From: Leucaena leucocephala
Lineage: Eukaryota; Streptophyta; Magnoliopsida; Fabales; Fabaceae
Direction of reading: 5' to 3'
Length of the DNA stretch: 64,000 bases
Assembly: GCA_037074615.1 (NCBI GenBank)
Contig: CM073524.1
Span: 23,203,406-23,267,405, forward strand
The notes under the pieces: generated by a model
Seen by the model: the letters and a program-made list of their open reading frames with translations, nothing else
What the model was told of the DNA's origin: nothing
Databases searched by the model: none
Position numbers and translations under genes: made by a program
Shown: in pieces, positions 38,336-48,259 of the stretch
Position numbering within the stretch: position 1 is the stretch's first letter
Layout of the letters: each line of letters begins with the position of its first letter

Positions 38336-38830
38336 TGGAGCCGAAGTCAAATATTGGTCTTCCCCAAGAAATTATTTCGAGTTTTTCCGGGAAATCAATC
38401 TGAAAAGTAATATAGATATAGCGACGAATCCATGTCCTTCGCTTCTCTAACTACATTGTCTTTACACGAAAACCAGCCAACTTGTGTTCCTCCGATTTTC
38501 TATCATTAGCCCACTACAAGACTTGGTTTTTTTCACTTCTCTTTCTTCACCTAAGCTTTCATCTTTCTTGCATGCCTTAACTTCGCCTCCTGCACACCCA
38601 TTATCTGCTATAACTTTTTCCTGTTCTTCTTACAACTTGTTGCCATGTTACTGCCCATTATTCTTTCAAGTGTATGGTAAGCGTCATTCTATTAATAATA
38701 AATGTTCGTTCTCTTTTTCACTGTTTTATGTTCTCTTTTCCTGTAAATTCTTTAAAACTCTCCATCAAATCCTTCTTTGTTTGAAGCAGATAGGTTTCCG
38801 AGTATTGATTCGATTCAATTCTTGTGACTG

Positions 38831-41673
38831 ATGGGTCCTGTAAGAGGTTTAAAAAAGAGAAAAAAGCCTGAGAAGAAGTACGACGAGAATAGTTCTGCTT
38901 CTGATTCGCCGGCGAAAGAGGGCCCGCTAGATTGGTGGATTGAGTTCTCAAAGAGGATTAGAGGTAGTTTTCTGTTGACTTCTGATGGTTTTTTACTCTA
39001 TCCAATTCTCTTGATAGTATTGCTTTTGCTGATTAATCTCGGTATGATTGGTGCGTTGAATTCTGGTGTTGCTTGCTTTTTTCACTGAAGTTCATGCTTA
39101 GTTACGCAAATACATTTTGGTATAGAAGTCGAGGATCCCTAATTTGACTTGAAAGTTTCCCGTCATTCTGATCGTATTGTCTTATCTACGAAGGAAAGCT
39201 TACTCACATTATACAATTGCTTTATGATGAAACCTAAATCGGTTCGTGTATGATATAGTACATTATTGGGTTGTATTGAAGCAGCTAACTCTGAAAGTTT
39301 CATTCGGCAACGTTTTGTGTTTTATGCTATACTTGTTTAAAGCATCTTGCTGCCTGTATAATTAACATGTTAATTAATAATGATAATCAAATTTCTTATT
39401 GATAGGGCATACTGAGTGGGTAACTTGCTATATGTAGGAGGATTGCATCTGTTCCTTGCTGATTAGTATTACCTTAAATCTGTTCTGTTTACAAGTTTCT
39501 AGTACGATTCTCTTTGATGATCTATATCTGTTCTTTCTATTTTTACTTTGAAATTGTTCGTTTTAGTTATGTATGACCAACATGTAGGGTTATATTGAAT
39601 GCTTTCTTTAATTTGTCAGGCCACATGTCCTGAAACCCTCTATTTAATAGAACAACTTAAAGTTCTTTGTAGAATCTGCGGCTTGAGGAGGTCACAACCA
39701 GCATAGAATTTTCAGAAATTACCTTTTTTTTTTGCTCCACAATTTTTAAGTCAACTGTTAACTCAGATACTTATATCCTGGTTGGCATCATATTATTTGT
39801 AAATAGTATACTGAATGATTACTTACAGAGACAATTGCAAATTAAGATTGAAGAAATTTGAAGGTATGTCAGTTTCCGCGTAATTTATTTTCTTATTGAA
39901 GGTTATAGTCCTCAAACCATGAAAAAAACATGGGGTTTGGAGCAGAGGATATGTGCAAAGCTATTTACTGTTGAACTGAAAGATACAAACTACAAAGGGC
40001 TTAATGCAAGTTTATCAATAATTAGATTATGACAAATCAGTTTCACGTTGAAATTCCTGCAATGGTTTAAATGATACTTAGACTACTGACAGATATTTTG
40101 GTAGTAGCAGTGTTCCAGGTATACTTAGCTGATACCAACATAACATGGGGTACAATTACAATACTGCTGGATAATTTAGGATAAAATAAGTTGTCCCACA
40201 GCTAGCCTCAAATCAGCTTCTATGTTTTAATATTTCAATATCATTATATTGCCTATTTGTAACTCAGGCACATTATTGTTTTTACTCTTAAAATACTCTG
40301 GTTGTTATTATTGTTTGATTCAGTTTCCAACATTTTTTGCATTTATCAAGGTAGTTCATGTCTGAATATGAACTGAATGGCCGCATCATTAGTTACTGTA
40401 TATTTCATTTGCCTGGATGTGTTTGTCTTCGCATTATCAAATGATCTTCACTGCTTTCACAAACAAATTAAAGGCTTATAATTTTTCTCACAGAAGATTA
40501 GATCTCGTTAAGAAGGAGATTTACTCCAACAACAGTTCTTCTCAACAAGAAAGATGAAAAAAATTATTGAAAAGTATATCTTCATTATCCAAATTTGAAT
40601 TTGTTAACTTTTGTTTCTTTGCAGATTTTCATCAGTCTCCACCAAAGGAGTTGGATAACTTTGAATCTATTTTTAAGATCTCCAGAAAGACTTTTGAGTA
40701 CATATGTTCACTGGTGAAGGATGATATGATGGCAAAATCTGCGCATTTTGTGTTTACTAATGGTAAGCCAATGTCTTTATATGATCAAGTAGCTGTAGCG
40801 CTAAGACGACTAGGATCTGGTGAGTCACTAGTCACGATTGGCGATTCATTTGGGCTGAATCACTCAACCGTTTCACAAGTGACTTGGCGATTTGTTGAAT
40901 CTATGGAAGAAAGGGGTCTTCAGCATCTACAATGGCCATCAACAGAAGCAGAAATGGTGTCAATCAAATCCAAATTTGAGAAACTACGCGGCCTCCCCAA
41001 TTGCTGCGGTGTAATCGATGCTACTCACATCACGATGTGTTTGCCTGCCTCAGAACCTGCTAGTAATGTGTGGCTGGATCACAAGAAGAATCACAGCATG
41101 GTGTTGCAGGCAATAGTAGATGCTGACATGAGATTCAGGGACATCGTCACCGGCTGGCCAGGCAGAATGAATGATTGGTTGGTTTTTGAGAGTTCCAATT
41201 TCTACAAACTTTGTCACAAAGGAGAGAGATTGAATGGAAAGAACTTGCTGCTTCCAGAAGGATCAGAAATAAGGGAATACATAATTGGGGATTCGGGCTA
41301 CCCTCTACTGCCATACCTGGTAGTCCCTTATGAAGGTAAAGAACTTCCGGAGCCAAAAGCCGAGTTTAATAGGCGCCATTTCGCTACACGGATTGTGGCA
41401 CAGAGGGCGCTGACAAGGCTGAAGGAAATGTGGAGAATTATTCAAGGAGTGATGTGGAGGCCTGATAAACATAAGTTGCCCAGGATTATTCTGGTTTGCT
41501 GCTTGCTTCACAACATTGTGATTGATATGCAAGATGAAGATCTGGATGAGCTATCTTTGTCTCACAACCATGACTCTGGTTACAATCAACTGATTTGTGG
41601 AGCTGTGGACGTAAAAGGAGCATCACTAAGAGATAACTTGTCTCTCTTCTTAACCGAAAGGTTGCCTCCGTGA
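38831..41673 (+). CDS. Domesticated PIF/Harbinger transposase (ALP1-like)
   Basis: Exons 38831-38963 and 40625-41673, joined by a 1661-bp GT-AG intron, give 393 residues. The lysine-rich start MGPVRGLKKRKK and the FESIFKISRKTFEYICSLV and GSGESLVTIGDSFGLNHST helix-turn-helix region resemble Arabidopsis At3g55350-type proteins. The DDE_Tnp_4 nuclease fold is recognisable. Asp176 lies in GVIDATHI and Asp267 in GDSGYP. The position expected for Glu (VERAFGxLK in active PIF transposases) is Gln304 in VAQRALTRLK. No terminal inverted repeats flank the gene. A catalytically dead, host-adopted nuclear protein is inferred; relatives ALP1/ALP2 associate with PRC2. The Gln also appears in the Arabidopsis relative, as I recall it. 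Confidence 0.9.
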
Positions 41674-42820
41674 TATTTTCTGTTACTTTCGGTTGGTACT
41701 TCAAGAATGTATCTGGAAATATGAGTTTCTTAGAGTCAATTCTCCTCCTTAATTTATACTCTTTAATTCAAATTGTGCATTACTGAGTGAAGATTGCAGT
41801 TTATCGTATTAAGATTGAGAATGCCAGCTCAAATCGTCATTTTTTTATAGCTCAATTCTTTATTTAGTTACTTACACCGCATATCAACGCGCTTTGTTTA
41901 GTTCCATTCTTGTGCACGGTGTATTTTACTCCGGAGAGTTTGAAATGCTCTGCATTTTGATCCTATAAAGAATTAGTATGAATTAGGCAGTTAAAGACAT
42001 TTTTAAGGACATTCTAAAATTGCAGTTACTTTCTGCGAACTTCAACCTCAAATTCAGTGCTAACCGATGAATAGATGAACCATGCGATAGATAGACTCAA
42101 GGGCAAGGGGTCATCTAGAAGACAAGACCAAGGAATTAAGCAGCATTGAATCTTTGAAACAGAAAAATAGAATTAAACAACGTCGGAGTTTCCAACTATG
42201 CAGTTGATAAATACAGTTTCATTTGAAGAGGGTGGCCAATAAAAATAGTAAAACTGCAATGTTCTCCGCAACTCAAAATCAAGCAAGTTAGGCTTACATC
42301 TTTGATATTAGCAATGTTTTGGCACTGCAAATTTTCTCTAGTTTCTAGAAAGTTGTGTTACTTTAATTAGAACACCATTATGCATTTTCTTAGCAAATGA
42401 ATGAACAGTTTAATTTATTCGTGACGATGTATTGAGAACGTAAGCCCTGATGACGTATGAGCATTACCAAATGGGAGAAGATATATATATGTCAAAATAA
42501 TTGCACACATAAAAAAAAATTGGATCCTGATGAATACGTATTGTATAGTATGAAAGCTGCACTGACGAAGCGACTGGCAAGTAGCCCTAATACCGTAATA
42601 ATCACGTCCGCCGTTTGAAAAGCGCGTTGCAAATACCAACACTCCAACGGCAATCACCACCAGAATTGCTGTGGAACTTCGCTGCAATTCCCTGAGTTCC
42701 CAAGTTCACACGCTCACTTGAAGTTGAAGATGCACTTAATTAATACATGACATTAATAATGAACAATACTTCTACAGTTCAGGAGTTTTTTTACTTGGGA
42801 TGTTACATTTTTTAATTATT
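41674..42820. other. Spacer after the Harbinger-derived gene
   Basis: Holds the 3' UTR. A minus-strand frame near 42590-42690 encodes a hydrophobic stretch (SSTAILVVIAVGVLVFATRF) after a TTGCAG. It could be an exon relic but lacks an ATG or partner exon, so it is not called. Confidence 0.45.
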
Positions 42821-43090
42821 TCTAATATACTCATGAACTATAATAATAATTCTTTCATTAATATAAGAATTAGATAATTAATTTATAAATATTAAAAAAA
42901 TTAGTTAAATTAGTTATTTATAATAAATTTACTTTAGTTTCTCTAAACTACCCTCTTTAATCATGTGTATTAGAATTACTCTTTAATTGAGAGTCACCTT
43001 AATATGTACAATTAGTAGGGATATATTGGATAAAAAATTATATAAAATAGATTAGGATCTTATATTAAATATTAAAATATATTTTTTATA
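42820..43090. repeat. Stowaway-like AT-rich repeat
   Basis: ATATTAAAAAAATTAGTTAA and TAATATAAGAATTAGATAAT blocks of the dispersed family. Confidence 0.5.
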
Positions 43091-43504
43091 TGATTTCTTA
43101 TATTTAGAAATAAATGGAGGGAGGATTATATTTAAACAAATTAAAATTGAACTTTTCGTGTGTGCGAATCTAATCCTTTTCATCAGGATATGTAGTGGAA
43201 GATCAGTGCACACAAAATCGCATTGAGTAATGAGTAGGACAAGGCACACGGCAGTGTGAAATCATGAAATGAGGTGGTACGCTGCCTTCTTCTTCTAACA
43301 ATCTTCGCCCTTTGGTTTTTCCTTCCGCATGTACTCAACTTCTTCTGACCATTGCTTTGCTTACCTTCCCCACTTTCGTACTCCCCTTCATCTTTATATG
43401 CCCCCACGCGCCCTGCTCCCCCACAATGAGAAATCCCACACCTATAGACCATTTATTTAGTTCATTTCTAAAAATTACATTTACTTTCATAAATAATTAT
43501 ATAT

Positions 43505-43800
43505 ATAAAAGTTTAAGATATATCTAATACTCTAAAATATTTGTTTATATGCACCTTATATTTTAAAGTATTTTATAATTTATCTAACACTTTAAAATAT
43601 TTTTTTAAATTCATCTAACACTTTAATATTATACAAATAATTTTAGGTTAGAGTTAATATTGATGTCAAATTTGTTTCTAAAAATTACTCTCAGTTAAAG
43701 TTTCTCTTAAAAAATTAATAATTTAAAAGTAAAATTATGTTATAAAATATTTTAAAGTGTTGAACGTAACACAAAATATTTTAAGATAATGATGCACCTT
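43505..43800. repeat. Subterminal-repeat element related to the 59-kb foldback
   Basis: The left side has three tandem units containing CTAACACTTTAAAATATTTT-like motifs (43520-43625). The right side (43735-43800) carries the inverted form, AAATATTTTAAAGTGTTGAA and CGTAACACAAAATATTTTAA. These resemble the arm repeats of 59.2-60.27 kb. Confidence 0.5.
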
Positions 43801-43999
43801 CTCTTAACTCATTGATAATAACGAGTGATTTCAGCTATTAAATCGTATAAAATATTAATGCAGACCTTGCCATAAATTAAGCATAAAAAATCATTACTTG
43901 AAAAGAAAAACTCAGAAAAGTCTGGGGTTTTTTGAGCTTCATGAATGCAACGCTCGTGTCTGCGAGTGGCTGAATCATTGTACTAGATTAGGAACTCTA

Positions 44000-44213
44000 G
44001 CGCGGTTACAAGACCAAAAAAAGCTCCACGCTGTCTATCTAACTTCCCAATAAAACGCGGTCGTGCAAGCGCCGCGAAACTGCATTATTGTTTCATGCAC
44101 AAAATTACACCTAATGCCATCATCTTCTCAATCGGAACCGTCCCCGTTCCTTACTTACCAAGAAAACTGACCCCCCACGTAACTCCCAAGTCTTACTTGA
44201 TTCTTATATATAT
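44000..44213 (+). promoter_or_regulatory. CGCG boxes and TATA box upstream of the zinc-finger gene
   Basis: CAMTA-type CGCG boxes (VCGCGB) lie at 44000-44005 (GCGCGG) and 44055-44060 (ACGCGG). A weaker CCGCGA follows at 44072-44077. The TATA box TATATATA is at about 44205-44213, 80 bp before the ATG. Arabidopsis ZAT12 is a known rapid-stress, calcium/CAMTA-responsive gene, so the motifs fit the gene they precede. Confidence 0.6.
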
Positions 44214-44294
44214 ACACACACACGCACCTCTTGGTTTCATTCAACTGTCAAACTCAGCTAAGTTTCATTCCATCCCCTTGTAAACGCAGTAGCC

Positions 44295-44714
44295 ATGAAG
44301 AGAGGAAGAGATGAATTAGGCGAAACAGAAGGCTTAAACATGGTAAAGTGTTTGATGTTACTGTCGAGAGTTGGGGTAAGTAACCCTTCATCAAATGGTA
44401 GTGATGTTGGTTTTAAGTGCAAGACTTGTAACAGAGTGTTCCCTTCTTTTCAAGCTCTTGGAGGGCACCGGGCCAGCCACAAGAAGCCTAAGCTACTCAT
44501 GCTGCCTTGGAAGCTCAACAAGATGCACCCTTGTCCCATCTGTGGAGTCGAGTTTGGAATCGGACAAGCACTCGGAGGTCACATGAGAAAGCACAGAGCT
44601 CCTGTTCATAAGAATAAGTTTGATTTATGCTTGGACTTGAACTTGACGCCTTTAGAAAATGATCATCTCAACCTCAACTTGACGACAACACCCCTCGTTA
44701 ATTCTTTTGTTTGA
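44295..44714 (+). CDS. ZAT12: C2H2 zinc-finger repressor, ZAT12-like (C1-2i)
   Basis: An intronless gene of 139 residues, the normal size for ZAT11/ZAT12-type proteins. An L-box-like segment LNMVKCLMLLSR lies at 14-25. Two plant-type fingers, each with QALGGH, follow: C42, C45, H58, H62 and C80, C83, H96, H100. The C-terminal EAR repression motif LCLDLNL is at 111-117, with a second LNLNL stretch after it. The inferred role is a nuclear stress-responsive transcriptional repressor. Assignment to ZAT12 rather than ZAT11/ZAT7 rests on length and on the neighbouring TDBD, RAB8 and MYB genes, and is tentative. Confidence 0.9.
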   Translation: MKRGRDELGETEGLNMVKCLMLLSRVGVSNPSSNGSDVGFKCKTCNRVFPSFQALGGHRASHKKPKLLMLPWKLNKMHPCPICGVEFGIGQALGGHMRKHRAPVHKNKFDLCLDLNLTPLENDHLNLNLTTTPLVNSFV

Positions 44715-45405
44715 TTGTTATATGTACGAGGGTAACATACTTGATTCATGATGTTTTTTGCGTGCTCGGACTATATATTTTCTTCATTTATGACAGCTCT
44801 TTCAGCTCAGCTCAGTCCATATTCATCTTCTTTACCCCGCAGACTGCCTGCTTACTGTTTTGTCATCAAAATTCATAATATATATATTTGTATTTGGCTC
44901 TCCAGCCTTCGTCCAACTGTGGAGAAGCATATAATAAAATTTAAAAAAAAAGTTGTAATTAAGAAATATTTTTGTGGACCTTCTCAGTTTAAGATGTTTA
45001 TTTGTTGAACTCTTAATAATTAAAGTCCATCCAAAGGATTGGATTGAACCCAAACCCAAAAGTATAAAAAGTTCAATCTGTTTGATTTTAAATACAATCA
45101 ATCTATTTTTATTAATTAAATAAATGGAATTTAGGCTGCTTATTAAATAAAAATATAAATATTTGAAAGAAGACTTGATAGTTTTTAAAATTAGGGGACT
45201 GAATATGGGGTTCTAAAAAAAGAATTTAAACCTTAAAATATTATAATGACAAATAAATAGTATAAATATATTATTTTTTACCTTAAAATTTATTATTAGA
45301 GGCTACTCAATTGTTACTAGACTTTATAGTCGTTAATTCTCTTATTTAGATTTTCATGCTCATTCCCCTTAAAAATTGTCATTAATTATTTAACGACCAA
45401 TTATT
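44715..45405. other. 3' UTR and AT-rich spacer
   Basis: No gene seen after the zinc-finger gene. Confidence 0.5.
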
Positions 45406-45411
45406 TATAAA

Positions 45412-45620
45412 TTTTTTTTTGGTATAAAACAATTTAGATGTGTTTAGCAACGGTCCCCTGCTAAAGTTAGAGCGCAGTTTCAGGGTTTAGAAGGCGCTTA
45501 TAGGAGATTTATAATATCACCTATTAAAGAAACTCTTATGATGATAATAGGGATTAAACTCGTGTTTTTGTAAAATGTAAGTATATTTTTTACCATATGT
45601 GTCAACTCTAATTGGTTATC
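45412..45620 (-). mobile_element. SINE-like family B, copy 2
   Basis: CGGTCCCCTGCTAAAGTTAG, AGCGCAGTTTCAGGGTTTAG and AAGGCGCTTATAGGAG parallel the copy at 35.5 kb. A T9 run is at 45412-45420. ATTTATAA flanks both sides (about 45403 and 45621) and may be the target duplication. Confidence 0.55.
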
Positions 45621-46064
45621 ATTTATAATTTTTTTTATAAGAATCATTTATGAATTTTTTATTTTTTTTTGTTACCCACTCGACTCACCGAAACTTTATT
45701 CTGATTATATTTGAATCTGACTCGTATCACGTATTTGACTATAATAGATTGGTCTTTCAATACAAATTTTCTACGTATCCCAAATGTCAGAGACACCCTG
45801 CTAAGACATTTCCCTCTCGGGTATCATTTATGAATTATGATCGGGTATCATTTCCCTCTCCTGCTAAGACACCTTTTCTACTTTACCATTTGGCGTCTCT
45901 ACGCAAGTTTCTTTTGGGCCTAATGTTGTGGTCAAAAATCTCCACTATAATTATTTAATAATAAACAACCGTGGCAGGCTTTATCCTATTAAGCGAAGAT
46001 AATTATAAATAAGGATATTAATAAAGCCCGTGGCTCAGTATGCCTATCTAAACACGCAAAAAAA

Positions 46065-46190
46065 TAGTCCTACCCAGCCCGATAAATATAGGGCAGGGCT
46101 GAGCATCGGGTTACAAAATATAGCCCATACTTTTTTCGGGCTAGACACCGGGCAGGGGGTTGCCCTGCCCTACCCATGAGCACCCCTTTT
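46065..46190 (-). repeat. hAT-like terminus, copy 1
   Basis: Read on the minus strand it starts AAGGGGTGCTCATGGGTAGG and runs through GGGCAACCCCCTGCCC and AAGTATGGGCTATATTTTG. This resembles the common AGGGGTGTTCATGGG end of plant hAT elements. Confidence 0.55.
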
Positions 46191-46639
46191 TTTTATTTTT
46201 TTTTATTTTCTCCGTAGATGCTACACTTAAAAGGGAGAATATGATAGTTACTAGTGACTAAAGGGTCATTTTAGAAATATAAGTAGTTAAATACGTAAGT
46301 TACATCTTTTAATATTTATAACTACATTAATTTTTTTAACTTTATTAATCATAATATGATTACATTACAAATTATAATTATTTATTTTAATTTTTTAGAT
46401 ACTTCATCCTTATCAATATTTGGAAAATTGATGTAAAGTTGTAATTATAAACTACTTAGACTTCAAGGTTTTTTTATATGCAATGAATTTTAAAACTTTA
46501 ATTATTATCTTTTTGTTACCTTATTTTTAGTGGATTATAGATATTATTTAACTCTTGAAGACATATGAATATGATATTATTTTAGAAGTTTATAATTGCA
46601 GATTTTTTCCACAACATGAGCATGTCATCACAACTTGAG

Positions 46640-46795
46640 CATGCCCAGCCCGCCCACGCCTAACCCAAAATGGTTAAGGCTTTTACCGGGCAGGGTAGGG
46701 CATCGGGCTGCAAAATACAGCCCATACTTTTTCTGGGCAGTGCACTGGGTAAGGGGGTCGCTCTGCCCAACACTACCCATGAACACCCTAATTAC
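46640..46795 (-). repeat. hAT-like terminus, copy 2
   Basis: Same sequence family and orientation as the 46.1-kb copy (TTAGGGTGTTCATGGGTAGT, GGGCTGTATTTTGCAGCCC), separated by 450 bp of AT-rich DNA. Confidence 0.55.
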
Positions 46796-47136
46796 AAACA
46801 TGACACAATTGAATTATCTATCACCTTTTTACCAAAAAAAAAAAAGAATTATCTATTACCAACAAGATAAATTCCATTCAATAACTTGTAAATGTCTTTA
46901 TATTCAACTTTTCAAATTTAATTTTTTGAAAAAGAAATTTTCTTTCCGTACCTGTGTGTGATTTCTGATTTATTCTCTAATATTTTTTTTAATAAAAACT
47001 AGGAAATATCCACTTATCAATAATTTAAAGATTAATTCTCTAATAAATTTTATTACCCATCAGAGATATGATATACACTAATTTCATTTTTCCTTTTCTA
47101 CCTTTAGGACAACTCTAATCTATCACAGGCTTGACA

Positions 47137-47240
47137 ATGCGGGCTTGTTTGAGAAATTATAGTTTTAAAAGTATTTTGAAGTTAAATTTTTATTACATGT
47201 TTATTTAAAATCATTTTCAAAAATTTAATCAAACACCCTC
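47137..47240. repeat. Small MITE-like inverted repeat
   Basis: GCGGGCTTGTTTGAGAAATT at the left and the reverse of TTTAATCAAACACCCTC at the right share a GGGTGTTTGA-type terminus. About 100 bp. Confidence 0.35.
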
Positions 47241-47975
47241 CACGTTCGCTAGCAATTGTGCCACAGAAAGAAGCAGACCTCTCTTCCACTTTGTGTTTGT
47301 TTGGATTTTTTTAAATGATTTTATGTCGAACGAAATAAATATGTAAGCTGAAAATAGGCTCTTCCAAATTCCCCCAGACACTGCCACGTATAGACGCGTT
47401 TGGCTGTTTGCGGCAGCCTCCCGTTTCTGATTCTCACTCATTGAGTCCCTGGTAAAGCCTAAAAGGCGAAAAGACCAATTTGGGCATCGCCAAAGTTGCT
47501 ACTTGCTACTCTCCTTTCAGTTTCACCCAGAAACACAAAAGTTGCTCCCCTCCATGAACGGTCTAGATCTGTTTTCGACAGTACACGTGTATGTCAATAA
47601 CAAGGGCAGCCATGGGTTATGCTCAATTCCGCCTCAGCCAGTTTCCACCCGTTTACGAAAACATCGAGTGCGATTCAGACACCGGAGTGAATATCTAATT
47701 GCTTTCTCCCTCTGAAGGCCGCGTGGCTTCGCCGAAAGCTTCAGAATATACGTGCCAGAGACAGACCTTCCGGTTACGTTTCTTTGGATGGACATCGACG
47801 AGTGTCAGATCGTTGAATTTCAACGTATAATCGCTTGCTTGCAAGTCTTCATCTCGGTTATAGGCGTCTATGTGCGATGAATCTCTCTTATTTGAAAACT
47901 TCTGTTTGCAAAATCTCTATGATTGACAGATAGCGGAGTATTACATATGTTTCCTGACTCTTGTTTCCCATGTAA

Positions 47976-48061
47976 GCTTTCGTAATCGTTGATTCTTACG
48001 GTTGCAGGAGTTGTTAGAGCTTTCGTAATCGTTGATTCTTATGGTTGCAGGAGTTGTTAGA
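47976..48061 (+). repeat. 43-bp tandem duplication in the TDBD gene leader
   Basis: Two 43-bp units (47976-48018, 48019-48061) differ by one C/T. Each contains TTGCAGGAGTTGTTAGA, a possible splice acceptor. GCAGGAGTTGTTAGAGCTTT occurs again at 48149-48168. Confidence 0.85.
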
Positions 48062-48259
48062 TTTTTCGTAATCTCTGATTAAGTTTTTATGTTCCGTTGT
48101 TGAGCTCGATGGACGTGAATCGTGTTACTGTACACGAAGAGGTTTTCTGCAGGAGTTGTTAGAGCTTTGGAGTTCCCGTGGACACTGCTAGATAGTAATA
48201 GTACAGCCTAGTAGAAAGGCGCCGTGGATTGAGGAATTTATCACGTGAAGTAGAAACAG

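Noticed and set aside
42415..42690. Small hydrophobic protein on the minus strand
   Set aside because: No ATG at the supposed start (the codon is TTG), no partner exon and no family match; possibly an exon relic.
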